A program made the position numbers and the translations under genes. The notes below the pieces were generated by a model. The model ran no database searches. It had not been told where the DNA came from and was given only the letters and a program-made list of their open reading frames with translations. Below, in pieces: positions 17,640 through 26,338 of a stretch of 64,000 bases of DNA (the first letter of the stretch is position 1; each line of letters starts with the position of its first letter). Source of the stretch: Pseudonocardia hierapolitana (lineage in GTDB: Bacteria; Actinomycetota; Actinomycetes; Mycobacteriales; Pseudonocardiaceae); NCBI RefSeq assembly GCF_007994075.1, contig NZ_VIWU01000001.1, positions 7,378,001-7,442,000 on the forward strand, read 5' to 3'.

Positions 17640-19577
17640 ATGGATCGGCCGATGGGGATGCTGCGCGGGGTCGTACGCGGCGCGGACGCGCCGAAATCGA
17701 TCAAGAAGGGCACGATCCCGCGGATCTGGGCGTTCGCGCGGCCCTACCGCCGCTGGCTGCTCGCGTACCTGGTGCTCACGGTCGTCTCGGCGACGGTGGG
17801 CGTGCTCACGCCCGTTCTCGCGGGCCGGGTGGTCAACGCGATCGTCGCCGGCGGTGAGGCGTCGGCGGCCGCCGCCACCGTCGTCGGGCTCGCGGCGGGC
17901 ATCGCGACGCTCGCGATCGTCGAGGCCGTCGTCGGGCTGGTCTCACGCTGGTTCTCCTCCCGCATCGGTGAGGGTCTGATCGTGGAGCTGCGGCGGGCGG
18001 TCTTCGCGCACGTGCAGCGGATGCCGGTGGCGTTCTTCACCCGCACCCGCACCGGGGCGCTCGTCAGCAGGCTCAACAACGACGTGGTCGGCGCCCAGTC
18101 CGCGGTCACCTCGACGCTCGCGACCGTGCTGAGCAACAGCGTCCAGCTCGCGCTCGCGCTCGGCGTGATGATCTCGCTCGCGTGGCAGGTCACGCTGCTC
18201 GCGCTGGTGCTGCTGCCGATCTTCGTGATCCCCGCACGCCGCTTCGGGCGCCGCCTCGCCGACCTGCGCCGCGAGGCGGCCGACCTCAACGCCGGCATGG
18301 GCAACCAGATGACCGAGCGGTTCTCCGCGCCCGGCGCCACGCTGGTGAAGCTGTTCGGGCGGCCCGAGGAGGAGGAAACCGAGTTCGGCGAGCGCGCCGA
18401 GCGCGTCCGCGACATCGGCGTGCGCACCGCGATGGTCTCGCGCGTCTTCGTCACGGCGCTGTCGCTGGTGTCCGCGCTGGCGCAGGCGCTGGTCTACGGG
18501 CTCGGCGGCTGGCTCGCCGTCACCGGCCGGCTCGAACCGGGCACCGTCGTCACGCTCGCGCTGCTGCTCACCCGCCTCTACACGCCGATGACCGCGCTCG
18601 CGAACGCCCGCGTGGACGTGATGACCGCGCTGGTGTCGTTCGAGCGCGTCTTCGAGGTCCTCGACCTGAAGCCCATGATCAGCGAGCGGCCGGGCGCGGT
18701 CGCGCTGCCGGACGGCCCCGTCGACGTGCGGCTGTCCGGGGTGCGCTTCGCCTACCCCAGCGCCGACCAGGTCTCGCTCGCTTCCCTGGAGGAGGTCGCC
18801 GTGCTCGACACCCGCGGCGGCGAGGAGGTGCTGCACGACGTCGACCTCGAGGTGGGCGCAGGGCAGCTGGTGGCGCTCGTCGGCTCGTCGGGCGCCGGGA
18901 AGTCGACGCTCGCGTCGCTCGTCCCGCGGCTCTACGACGTGGATGCGGGCTCCGTGCAGCTCTCCGGCATCGACGTGCGGGACCTGACGTTCGCGTCGCT
19001 GCGCGGCGCGGTCGGCGTCGTCACGCAGGACGGGCACCTGTTCCACGACACGATCCGCGCCAACCTGAGCTACGCCGCGCCCGGCGCGACCGACGCCGAG
19101 ATCGTCGACGCGCTGCGCCGCGCCCGGCTCGGTGACCTCCTCGACTCGCTGCCCGACGGGCTCGACACTGTGGTGGGGGAGCGCGGCTACCGGCTCTCCG
19201 GCGGCGAGCGCCAGCGCCTGACCATCGCCCGCCTGCTGCTCGCCCGGCCCCGCGTGGTGATCCTCGACGAGGCCACCGCCCACCTCGACTCCGAGTCCGA
19301 GGCGGCGGTCCAGGAGGCACTGGCCGAGGCCCTCGACGGGCGCACCGCGATCGTCATCGCGCACCGGCTGTCCACCGTCCGCGCCGCCGACCAGATCGCC
19401 GTGCTGGAGCAGGGCCGGATCGTCGAGCGCGGCACCCACGACGAGCTGCTGGCACTCGACGGGCGCTACGCCCGGCTGCACCGCACGCAGTTCGCCCTGG
19501 AGCCCTCCGGTGACGGCGTCGACTGCGGGGTCCCGGGCTGCACCGTCCGGCACCGGGAGGGGCACCTGGTCGGCTGA
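17640..19577 (+). CDS. ABC exporter, fused membrane and ATPase domains
   Basis: 645-residue type IV (MsbA/MDR-like) half-exporter. Six membrane helices occupy roughly residues 40-330 (for example WLLAYLVLTVVSATVGVLTP, TLLALVLLPIFVIP), with the coupling-helix stretch MPVAFFTRTRTGALVSRLNN. The ATPase domain from about 360 has Walker A GSSGAGKST, Q-loop VTQDGHLFHDTI, signature LSGGERQRLTIARLL and Walker B RVVILDEATAHLD with the catalytic Glu. A C-terminal tail carries paired cysteines (DCGVPGCTVRH), possibly metal-binding. Probably acts as a homodimer; substrate unknown. Confidence 0.9.
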   Translation: MDRPMGMLRGVVRGADAPKSIKKGTIPRIWAFARPYRRWLLAYLVLTVVSATVGVLTPVLAGRVVNAIVAGGEASAAAATVVGLAAGIATLAIVEAVVGLVSRWFSSRIGEGLIVELRRAVFAHVQRMPVAFFTRTRTGALVSRLNNDVVGAQSAVTSTLATVLSNSVQLALALGVMISLAWQVTLLALVLLPIFVIPARRFGRRLADLRREAADLNAGMGNQMTERFSAPGATLVKLFGRPEEEETEFGERAERVRDIGVRTAMVSRVFVTALSLVSALAQALVYGLGGWLAVTGRLEPGTVVTLALLLTRLYTPMTALANARVDVMTALVSFERVFEVLDLKPMISERPGAVALPDGPVDVRLSGVRFAYPSADQVSLASLEEVAVLDTRGGEEVLHDVDLEVGAGQLVALVGSSGAGKSTLASLVPRLYDVDAGSVQLSGIDVRDLTFASLRGAVGVVTQDGHLFHDTIRANLSYAAPGATDAEIVDALRRARLGDLLDSLPDGLDTVVGERGYRLSGGERQRLTIARLLLARPRVVILDEATAHLDSESEAAVQEALAEALDGRTAIVIAHRLSTVRAADQIAVLEQGRIVERGTHDELLALDGRYARLHRTQFALEPSGDGVDCGVPGCTVRHREGHLVG

Positions 19578-19740
19578 CGCCGCGAGCGCGTCCACAGCCG
19601 GGACGCGTGCGGCTTGGCGGATCCTCCAACGGCGGCAGGCTCCCCGGCCCGGGCTTCGTGGCTTCAGCGGGTGTCACCGGGCACCCTGCGGCGGTCATGG
19701 TTTCGGCGTCCCTCCGCCGCCGCGCACAGCGAGGTGCACC

Positions 19741-21630
19741 ATGCCGCGACGCCTGCCACGCCGTCCCCATCCCGTCGACGAGGTGCTGCCCGCCGGCAAG
19801 CTCGCCGTGTACGGGTTCCAGCACGTGCTCGCGTTCTACGCGGGCGCGGTGATCGTGCCGATCCTGCTCGCCGGCGCGATCGGCCTGTCCGACCGCGACC
19901 TCATCCACCTGATCAACGCCGACCTGTTCACGTGCGGGATCGCCTCGATCATCCAGGCCGCCGGGTTCTGGAAGATCGGTGTGCGGCTGCCGCTGCTGCA
20001 GGGCGTCACGTTCACCGCCGTGTCGCCCATGATCGCGATCGGGCTCGCGGCAGGCGGCGGAACCGACGGGCTGCTCGTGATCTACGGCTCGGTGATCGTC
20101 GCCGGGCTCGCCACGTTCCTGATCGCGCCGTTCTTCGGCCGGATGATCCGGTTCTTCCCGCCGGTCGTCACCGGGTCGGTCATCCTGATCATCGGGCTCG
20201 CGCTGCTGCCGGTGGCCGCGCTGGACGCCGTCGGCGGCGGCTCCGACCCGCAGCCCGGCAATCCCCGCCACCTCGCCTACGCGCTCGGCACGCTCGCCGT
20301 GATCGTGGCGATCCAACGGCTCTTCCGCGGGTTCATGGCCACGGTCGCCGTGCTGATCGGGCTCGTGCTCGGCACGTTCGTGGCCTGGCTCCTGGGTGAT
20401 GCGCGCTTCGACGCCGTGGGCGAGTCGGCCTGGGTCGGTGTTACCACCCCGTTCCATTTCGGGTGGCCGCAGTTCAGCTTCGCGGCGATCGTGTCCATGA
20501 TCGTGGTCATGCTCATCACCGCGGTGGAGACCACCGGGGACGTCTTCGCCACCGGCGAGATCGTCGACAAGCGGGTCGGGCGGGAGGACGTCACCCGCGC
20601 GCTGCGCGCCGACGGCCTCGCCACGACGATCGGCGGCGTCCTCAACTCCTTCCCCTACACCTGCTTCGCCGAGAACGTCGGCCTCGTGCGGCTCACCCAG
20701 GTCAAGAGCCGCTGGGTGGTGGTCGCCGCCGGCGCGTTCATGATCGTGCTCGGGTTGCTGCCGAAGGCCGGTGCCGTCGTCGCCGCCGTCCCGCACCCGG
20801 TGCTGGGCGGCGCGGCGCTGGCGATGTTCGCGACCGTGGCGGTGGTGGGCATCCAGACGCTCTCCCGCGTCGACTTCCACGACCACCGCAACGTCGTGAT
20901 CGTCGGCTCCAGCGTCGGCCTCGCGATGCTCGTCACCGCGCAGCCGGATGTGGCGGGCGCGGTGCCGGCGTGGGCGCAGATCGTGTTCGGCTCCGGCATC
21001 ACGCTCGGCAGCCTCACCGCGATCGGGCTCAACCTGGCCTTCCACCACACCCGGCGCCGCGAGCCCGAGGCGGCGGGAACCGTGCGGCTGGAGGAGGTCA
21101 ACCGGATGAGCCGGGAGGAGTTCGTGGCCACGTTCGGGCGGCTGTTCCAGGGCAGCCCGGAGCTGGTGGGTCGCGCGTACGACCGGCGACCGTTCGCCGA
21201 CCCCACCAACCTGCGCTCGGCGTTCCAGGAGGCCCTCTTCTCGGCGCCGCACGCGGAGCAGCGCGCGCTCATGGCCACCTACCCCGACCTCGGCGCCGAC
21301 CGCGTGGCCGACGGCGAGGAGGGCGAGGAGTCCGCCCGCGACCAGGGCAGCGCCGGCCTCACCCGGCTCGCCGACGAGGACCGGGAGGAGTTCGCCGCGC
21401 TGGCCGCGGCCTACCGGGAGCGGTTCGGGTTCCCGCTGATCGTCTGCGTGCGTGACTCCGGGTCCCGCGAGCGGGTGCTCGCCGAGGGCCGGCAGCGGCT
21501 GGCGAACTCGCCCGCCCAGGAACACGCCGCCGCGCTGATCGAGATCGCGAAGGTGGCGGGCCACCGCTTCGCCGACCTCGTCGCGGGCGCTCCCGGCGTC
21601 GGCACCCGCGCGAAGGTGTTCGGCCGATGA
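19741..21630 (+). CDS. Purine permease (NCS2) fused to an OHCU-decarboxylase-like domain
   Basis: 629-residue fusion. Residues 1-450 are a nucleobase-cation symporter-2 transporter with about 12-14 membrane segments; the family signature reads ENVGLVRLTQ and TM1 has YGFQHVLAFYAG. Residues about 455-629 are homologous to 2-oxo-4-hydroxy-4-carboxy-5-ureidoimidazoline decarboxylase (FQGSPELVGRAYDRRPF, then FAALAAAYRERFGFPLIVCV). In this copy the catalytic His of the HPxxG motif is Tyr514 (TYPDLGAD) and the catalytic Glu appears as Asp534 (SARDQGSAGL), so the domain is probably inactive or altered. It likely imports urate or xanthine for the downstream enzymes. The ATG follows GAGG by 6 bases. 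Ends with an ATGA overlap with uraD. Confidence 0.88.
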   Translation: MPRRLPRRPHPVDEVLPAGKLAVYGFQHVLAFYAGAVIVPILLAGAIGLSDRDLIHLINADLFTCGIASIIQAAGFWKIGVRLPLLQGVTFTAVSPMIAIGLAAGGGTDGLLVIYGSVIVAGLATFLIAPFFGRMIRFFPPVVTGSVILIIGLALLPVAALDAVGGGSDPQPGNPRHLAYALGTLAVIVAIQRLFRGFMATVAVLIGLVLGTFVAWLLGDARFDAVGESAWVGVTTPFHFGWPQFSFAAIVSMIVVMLITAVETTGDVFATGEIVDKRVGREDVTRALRADGLATTIGGVLNSFPYTCFAENVGLVRLTQVKSRWVVVAAGAFMIVLGLLPKAGAVVAAVPHPVLGGAALAMFATVAVVGIQTLSRVDFHDHRNVVIVGSSVGLAMLVTAQPDVAGAVPAWAQIVFGSGITLGSLTAIGLNLAFHHTRRREPEAAGTVRLEEVNRMSREEFVATFGRLFQGSPELVGRAYDRRPFADPTNLRSAFQEALFSAPHAEQRALMATYPDLGADRVADGEEGEESARDQGSAGLTRLADEDREEFAALAAAYRERFGFPLIVCVRDSGSRERVLAEGRQRLANSPAQEHAAALIEIAKVAGHRFADLVAGAPGVGTRAKVFGR

Positions 21631-22109
21631 CACTCGACGAGTGGAACGCCCTCGACGCGGCCGCCGCCGAGCGCGAGCTGCGCCGGGTGTGCGCGGCGCC
21701 CCGCTGGGCACGGCAGGTGGTGGCGAGCAGGCCGCACCCGGACCTGGCATCGCTGCAGGCCACCGCCGAGGTCGCGCTGAGCGACGCCGACCTGGACGAG
21801 GCGATGGCCGGCCACCCCCGGATCGGCGACCGGACGGCAGACGGCGCGTCCCGGCGCGAGCAGAGCGGCGTCGCGGGCGCGGACCCCGAGGTGCTGGCCG
21901 CGCTCGCCGAAGGCAACCGGGCCTACGAGGAGCGCTTCGGACACGTCTACCTGGTCTGCGCCACCGGCCGCAGCGCGCAGGAGCTGCTCGACGTCCTGCG
22001 CGCCCGGCTCGGCAACGACCCCGCCACCGAGCGCGCCGTCGCGCTCGCCGAGCTGGCGGCGATCAACCGGCTGCGCATCGCGCGGCTGGTCGGGGAGGAG
22101 CCTGCATGA
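21627..22109 (+). CDS. uraD: OHCU decarboxylase
   Basis: 160-residue stand-alone 2-oxo-4-hydroxy-4-carboxy-5-ureidoimidazoline decarboxylase, third step from urate to (S)-allantoin. The catalytic His63 (GHPRIGDR) and Glu78 (SRREQSGV) are present, followed by FGHVYLVCATGRSAQELL. This is the catalytically complete counterpart of the degenerate domain fused to the permease just upstream. Overlaps the permease by ATGA and is followed by a stop-start cassette before uraH. Confidence 0.92.
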   Translation: MTLDEWNALDAAAAERELRRVCAAPRWARQVVASRPHPDLASLQATAEVALSDADLDEAMAGHPRIGDRTADGASRREQSGVAGADPEVLAALAEGNRAYEERFGHVYLVCATGRSAQELLDVLRARLGNDPATERAVALAELAAINRLRIARLVGEEPA

Positions 22110-22186
22110 GTGAGCGTCAGCGAGCGAATCATCAGCACAGCGTCCACGCGAAGCGTCGCCTGAGCGTCAGCGAGGGCGCCCGGTGA
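22106..22186 (+). CDS. 26-residue cassette ORF between uraD and uraH (coupling cassette A)
   Basis: An ATG overlapping the uraD stop (ATGA) opens a 26-codon ORF whose TGA overlaps the GTG of uraH (GTGA). The peptide begins MSERQRANHQ and ends LSVSEGAR. The 77 bases from 22106 to 22182 belong to a repeat family also at 37224 and 47438/47515. The 3' part (GAGCGTCAGCGAGG) supplies the ribosome binding site for uraH. Whether the peptide has a function beyond passing ribosomes on is unknown. Confidence 0.6.
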   Translation: MSERQRANHQHSVHAKRRLSVSEGAR

Positions 22187-22503
22187 GTCTGTCCACGCAC
22201 GTCCTCGACGCGTCCCGCGGAACACCGGCCACCGGCGTCACCGTCCGGCTCGCGACGACGGACGGCCACGAGCTCGCCTCCGCCGTCACCGACGCCGACG
22301 GGCGCGTCCGGGAGCTCGCCGCCGAGCTCCCGGCGGGCGACTACCGCCTCACGTTCGCCACCGGGGAGTACTTCGCGGCGAACGGACAGAAGGGGTTCTA
22401 CCCCGAGGTGGTCGTCACCTTCACCGTCACCGATGCGGGGCAGCACCACCACGTGCCGCTGCTGCTGTCCCCCTACGCCTACTCGACCTATCGCGGGAGC
22501 TGA
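22183..22503 (+). CDS. uraH: 5-hydroxyisourate hydrolase
   Basis: 106-residue transthyretin-like protein, second step of urate degradation (5-hydroxyisourate to OHCU). The N-terminal signature LSTHVLDASRGTPATGV and the C-terminal YSTYRGS are both intact, carrying the conserved His, Arg and Tyr-Arg-Gly-Ser active-site residues. Starts with GTG at the end of a coupling cassette and is followed after 5 bases by the uricase gene. Confidence 0.95.
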   Translation: MSLSTHVLDASRGTPATGVTVRLATTDGHELASAVTDADGRVRELAAELPAGDYRLTFATGEYFAANGQKGFYPEVVVTFTVTDAGQHHHVPLLLSPYAYSTYRGS

Positions 22504-22508
22504 CTGCA

Positions 22509-23366
22509 ATGTCGAACAACAGGGCAATCGTCCTGGGCGCCAACCAGTACGGGAAGGCGGAGAACCGCCTCGTCCGGATCTACCGGGAGAACGCGCGGCA
22601 CGAGATCCGCGACGTCACCGTGTCCACCGCGCTGCGCGGCGACTTCGCCGACGCGCACCTGCACGGCGACCAGTCCAAGGTGCTGCCCACCGACACGCAG
22701 AAGAACACCGCCTACGCGTTCGCGAAGGAGCACGGGCTGCGCGCCATCGAGGAGTTCGCGCTCACCCTGGCCCGGCACTTCGTCGACGACGTCGAGCCGG
22801 TGCGCGGCGCCCGGATCGCGGTCGACGAGTTCGCGTGGGAGCGCGTGCCCGTCGGCGGCGAGGGCCACGACCACACGTGGGTGCGCCGCGGCCCCGAGGT
22901 GCGCAGCACCGTCGTCGACGTCTCGGACGGGGGCACCGAGGTCGTCTCGGGCCTGCGCGACCTGGTGCTGCTCAAGTCGACCGGCTCGGAGTTCCACGGC
23001 TTCCTGAAGGACCGGTACACGACGCTGCCCGAGACCGACGACCGGATCATGGCGACGGCACTCGTCGCGCAGTGGCGCTACTCGGGCGTTGAGGTGGACT
23101 GGGACAAGACGTGGGCCGACGCCAGGCGGATCCTCCTGGAGAAGTTCGCCACCGTGCACTCGCTCGCGCTGCAGCAGACGCTGTGGGAGATGGGCCGCGG
23201 AGTGCTCGAGGCGCACCCGGAGATCGCCGAGATCACCCTGCAGGCGCCCAACAAGCACCACTTCACCGTGGACCTGTCGCCGTTCGGCCTGGAGAACCCC
23301 AACGAGGTGTTCTACGCGGCCGACCGCCCGTACGGGCTGATCGAGGCGACGGTCACGCGAGGGTGA
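22509..23366 (+). CDS. Urate oxidase (uricase)
   Basis: 285-residue cofactor-free uricase that oxidises urate to 5-hydroxyisourate. Seen: NQYGKAENRLVRIYR with the catalytic Lys, KVLPTDTQKNTAYAFAKEHG with the catalytic Thr, and MPN-like APNKHHFTVDLSPFGLENPN with the His/Asn dioxygen site, ending in DRPYGLIEATV. Last gene of the plus-strand permease-uraD-uraH-uricase unit; together they supply a full urate-to-allantoin route. Confidence 0.96.
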   Translation: MSNNRAIVLGANQYGKAENRLVRIYRENARHEIRDVTVSTALRGDFADAHLHGDQSKVLPTDTQKNTAYAFAKEHGLRAIEEFALTLARHFVDDVEPVRGARIAVDEFAWERVPVGGEGHDHTWVRRGPEVRSTVVDVSDGGTEVVSGLRDLVLLKSTGSEFHGFLKDRYTTLPETDDRIMATALVAQWRYSGVEVDWDKTWADARRILLEKFATVHSLALQQTLWEMGRGVLEAHPEIAEITLQAPNKHHFTVDLSPFGLENPNEVFYAADRPYGLIEATVTRG

Positions 23367-23376
23367 CGGCCGATTC

Positions 23377-24282
23377 TCAGGCACCCGCTCCGAGGTGCTC
23401 GACGAACCAGTCGCGGGCCGGACCGCTGGCCCGGTCGAACCCGGCGACGTACGCGTCGAAGTGCCCGCCGGGCAGGATCACCAACTTCTTCGGCTCGCGG
23501 GCGCGCTCGTAGGCGTCGATGGCCAGGCGCGCCGGCGTGAGGTGGTCATCGCGGGCGACGAGCATGAGCAGCGGGGTCGGGCTGATCCGGCCGATGTAGC
23601 TCTCGGGCTCGTATTCGCCGAGCATCTCCACGGTGCGGAGGGTGACTTCGTTGCGCCAGGCCGGGGCGCGGGTCTTGCCGGTCTCGGTGAACCACGTCCA
23701 GGAGTCCGCCGTGGGCAGTGCCGACGGCGCCAGGGGGTTCTCCGCCACCACCGGCACCATGGCCGGTGGGTCCCCGGCGAACCGCGCCGCCCGGTCGGCG
23801 TCGAACTGGGCGCGGAACCCGGCGCGGAAGTCGGCGCGCACCAGCTCGCCGATATTGGCCGACCCGCTGACCAGCGGGACCTGGGTGACCACGGCCTTGA
23901 CCCGCCGGTCGATCGCGCCGAGGACGAGCGCGTGCCCGCCGGAGTAGCTCGATCCCCACACCCCGATTCGCTCCGGGTCGACCTCGTCGAGCGTGCCCGC
24001 GTAGGTGATGGCGTGGCGGTAGTCCCGCACCTGTTGCCACGGGTCGATCTCCTGGCGCGGCTCACCGTCGCTGTCCCCGAAGTTCCGGTTGTCGAACACG
24101 AGCGCGTTCAGCCCGGCGGCGGCGAAGACCTCGGCGAAGGAGTCGAGGTACATCTCCTTCACCGCGGAGAACCCGTGCGCGAGCACGACGGTCGGGGCGC
24201 GACCCGACACCCCGTCGGCGCGGTAGAACCACCCGCGCAGGATGACGCCCTCGGCGTCGAACTCGATGTCACGTCGTCCCAT
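23377..24282 (-). CDS. Alpha/beta hydrolase
   Basis: 301-residue serine hydrolase. The oxyanion region is LAHGFSAVKEM, the nucleophile elbow GSSYSGGHAL, and the late His in LPGGHFDAYVAGF; Asp in LVARDDHLTP completes the triad. Similar to the dienelactone-hydrolase/acetylxylan-esterase-like group called YcjY/FrsA-like. The ATG at 24282 has GGGAGG upstream; the open frame begins 17 codons earlier without support. Converges on the uricase gene with an 10-bp gap. Substrate unknown. Confidence 0.85.
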   Translation of the reverse strand: MGRRDIEFDAEGVILRGWFYRADGVSGRAPTVVLAHGFSAVKEMYLDSFAEVFAAAGLNALVFDNRNFGDSDGEPRQEIDPWQQVRDYRHAITYAGTLDEVDPERIGVWGSSYSGGHALVLGAIDRRVKAVVTQVPLVSGSANIGELVRADFRAGFRAQFDADRAARFAGDPPAMVPVVAENPLAPSALPTADSWTWFTETGKTRAPAWRNEVTLRTVEMLGEYEPESYIGRISPTPLLMLVARDDHLTPARLAIDAYERAREPKKLVILPGGHFDAYVAGFDRASGPARDWFVEHLGAGA

Positions 24283-24436
24283 CACGACCTCCCGGTCCCG
24301 CCGCGGGCCACACCAGTGTGATCTCGGTCTCATGACCGTATGCGACGGTAGCGCGGTGGACGGGTCCCGTCAGGCCGTCCCGCGGGCGACGTGGGCCCCC
24401 GGCCTGCCCTCGATCGCGCCGTGGCCGGAGTCCGCC

Positions 24437-24464
24437 GCGGGAATCGCCGCGGCGGGATTCCCGC
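24437..24464. repeat. 9-bp inverted repeat upstream of the DUF5753 regulator
   Basis: Perfect arms GCGGGAATC and GATTCCCGC with a 10-base loop, about 55 bp before the GTG at 24517 in an otherwise featureless 234-bp divergent gap. Could be an operator or leader hairpin. Confidence 0.45.
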
Positions 24465-24516
24465 TCCCGGGTTCTCGCGTGCCACGATCCGTGATCGAGT
24501 CGGAGCGGGGGGTCAC

Positions 24517-25359
24517 GTGACGCGGCACGAGGGGTCGATGGTCCGGCGGCGGGTGCTGGCCCGGCAGCTGCGGCTGCTGCGCGAGGAGGCCGGCTTCACC
24601 CTGGAGGAGGCGGCGCCCAAGCTGGACTTCTCGGTGAGCAAGCTGTCCCGGATCGAGAACGCCCAGATCCTCATCGACGTCCACTGGGTGCGGGGCATGC
24701 TCGACCTGTACGACGTGGGTGGGGATCGGTGGACCGAGCTGGTGGAGCTGGCTCGGGAGGCCAACCAGCCGGGGTGGTGGAAGGCCTACGGGCTGGGCAA
24801 CAACAGCTACATCGCCTTCGAGACGGAGGCCAGGCGTGTCCACATCTTCAGCCTCGGTTACGTCACGGGACTGCTCCAGACCGCCGACTACGCCCGGGCA
24901 CTGATGGTCGCGGTCCCGGTGCGGCGCACCCAGGAGCAGCTCGACAACGAGGTCGCCGCGCGGGTCTACCGCCAGCAGCGATTGACCTCGGCGGACAACC
25001 CGCTGCAGCTAGTCACGGTGATCGACGAGTCTGCGCTCCACAGAACTGTGGGCGGCGCTGAGGTCCGGCAAGCGCAGCTCGATCACCTCATCACGCTCGC
25101 CGGGCTCGACACGGTGACGCTTCACGTGCTGCCGGCGTCCGCGGGCGCACACGCCGGGCTCGCGTCGGGGTTCACGATTCTCCACTTCGGGGACCTGGGC
25201 GAGCCGGACATGGCTTACGTCGAGCACTCCCTCGGGGCCTTGAGTCTCGACAAGGCCGGAGACGTCGCGCGGGCTAGGCTGACGTTCGAGCGCTTGTCGT
25301 CCGACGCGCTCGACCCGGCCGAGTCGCTCGTGCTGATCCGTCGGCTGGCCGGGAGGTGA
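24517..25359 (+). CDS. XRE-type regulator with DUF5753 domain
   Basis: 280-residue protein of the large actinomycete family with an N-terminal HTH (LARQLRLLREEAGFTLEEAA, then FSVSKLSRIENAQ) and a C-terminal DUF5753 domain (GLLQTADYARALM, IDESALHRTVGG, HVLPASAGAHAGLASGFTIL). Such proteins, for example WhiJ-like regulators in Streptomyces, are typically paired with a small DUF397 protein, as here, and have been proposed to act as regulator/antagonist or toxin-antitoxin-like pairs. GTG at 24517 follows a G-rich RBS; an ATG at 24538 is an alternative. Confidence 0.85.
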   Translation: MTRHEGSMVRRRVLARQLRLLREEAGFTLEEAAPKLDFSVSKLSRIENAQILIDVHWVRGMLDLYDVGGDRWTELVELAREANQPGWWKAYGLGNNSYIAFETEARRVHIFSLGYVTGLLQTADYARALMVAVPVRRTQEQLDNEVAARVYRQQRLTSADNPLQLVTVIDESALHRTVGGAEVRQAQLDHLITLAGLDTVTLHVLPASAGAHAGLASGFTILHFGDLGEPDMAYVEHSLGALSLDKAGDVARARLTFERLSSDALDPAESLVLIRRLAGR

Positions 25360-25380
25360 GCCCGTCCGAAGGAGAAGGCC

Positions 25381-25581
25381 GTGCGTGACGACGAGCTCCG
25401 CTGGTTCACGAGCAGCTTCAGCGGCGGCAACGGTGAAGGGTGCGTCGAGGTGGCGTTCCTGCCCGGAGCGGTGGCGGTGCGCGACACGAAGGACCGCGCG
25501 CTTCTTCCGCACCGCTACCCGGCCACGTCGTGGGTGGAGTTCCTGGCCGCCGTCCGGGCGGGCGAGTTCTCCGCCCGTTGA
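25381..25581 (+). CDS. DUF397 domain protein
   Basis: 66-residue DUF397 protein: LRWFTSSFSGGNGEGCVEVA, then AVRDTKDRALLPHRYP, and W-x-x-F-L near the end, all family hallmarks. GTG start with AGGAGA upstream, 21 bp after the DUF5753 regulator, so the two form an operon. Partner proteins of this kind are thought to modulate the adjacent HTH protein. Confidence 0.9.
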   Translation: MRDDELRWFTSSFSGGNGEGCVEVAFLPGAVAVRDTKDRALLPHRYPATSWVEFLAAVRAGEFSAR

Positions 25582-25597
25582 TCGTCGCGAGCCACAC

Positions 25598-25623
25598 GTC
25601 AGCGCTCGGAGGACAACGCTGAC
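25598..25623. terminator. Hairpin after the DUF397 gene
   Basis: GTCAGCG and CGCTGAC form a perfect 7-bp stem with a 12-base loop, 16 bases after the stop codon. Confidence 0.4.
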
Positions 25624-25754
25624 GCACTGCTCGCAGTCGGTGATCGCCGTCAGCAGCACAGCAGCGCCGTTGGGGCAGCGGTGGCGTGCGCCTTGCCGCG
25701 GTCCCCAGGGTCCGTCGCCTGCTGGATCCGCGGATTCGGGTCGTCAGCCGCACG

Positions 25755-25773
25755 TCAGTGCTCCGGGGGAGCG
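25755..25773. terminator. Hairpin between convergent DUF397 and GNAT genes
   Basis: AGTGCTCC with GGAGCGCT, 8-bp stem and 3-base loop; the only non-Watson-Crick pair is a G-U in plus-strand RNA. It lies 10 bp from the end of the minus-strand GNAT gene. Confidence 0.4.
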
Positions 25774-25783
25774 CTGGGGGCCG

Positions 25784-26338
25784 CTAGCGCACCAGGTCGG
25801 CGAGGAGGTCCTCGTGCGTCACGGTCCAGGCCGCCGGGCCGATCGGGGCCACGAACTGCACGGTCTCCCCGTCGAACCACGGCCGTGCCCAGGGCAGGAC
25901 GCTGCGGGCGAGTCGTTGCATCGCCACGTTCTCCGGCAGGATCGAGCCGCGCAGCTCCGTGTAGCCGATCTCCTCTGCCACCGCTGCCAATGCGGTGAGC
26001 AGGCGCTTGCCGATCCCGCGCCGCTGCCAGGCGTCCACCACGGCGACGGCGACGTCGGCCGTGCCGTGCCCCGGCCCGAAGACCTGGGCGAGCCCGATCG
26101 GCCCGAGGTCGCGCACCTCGGCGACGACGGCCGCGTGGCGGGCGCCGTCGATGTCCACCAGCCGGGCGCGCACGGAGTCCGGCAGGCGCGGCACGGGGGA
26201 GTGGAAGCGCAGGTAGCGGCTGCGCGGGGACAGGCCCGCGAAGACCGCCTCGACCGCGGCCTCTGCGCATGCGCGGTCCAGCGGGTGGACGAGCGGTTCG
26301 GGGGACGGAACGCCTGCGGGGTGGGGAGACGGGGTCAT
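25784..26338 (-). CDS. GNAT-family N-acetyltransferase
   Basis: 184-residue GNAT protein. Motif A is recognisable as VAVVDAWQRRGIGKRLLTAL with the R/Q-x-x-G-x-G/A acetyl-CoA site, preceded by the beta strand AVVAEVRDLGPIGLAQVF. Resembles the stand-alone GNAT domains related to protein acetyltransferases. Starts with an ATGA overlap with the upstream alpha/beta hydrolase and is the last gene of the TetR-hydrolase-GNAT unit. Confidence 0.87.
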   Translation of the reverse strand: MTPSPHPAGVPSPEPLVHPLDRACAEAAVEAVFAGLSPRSRYLRFHSPVPRLPDSVRARLVDIDGARHAAVVAEVRDLGPIGLAQVFGPGHGTADVAVAVVDAWQRRGIGKRLLTALAAVAEEIGYTELRGSILPENVAMQRLARSVLPWARPWFDGETVQFVAPIGPAAWTVTHEDLLADLVR

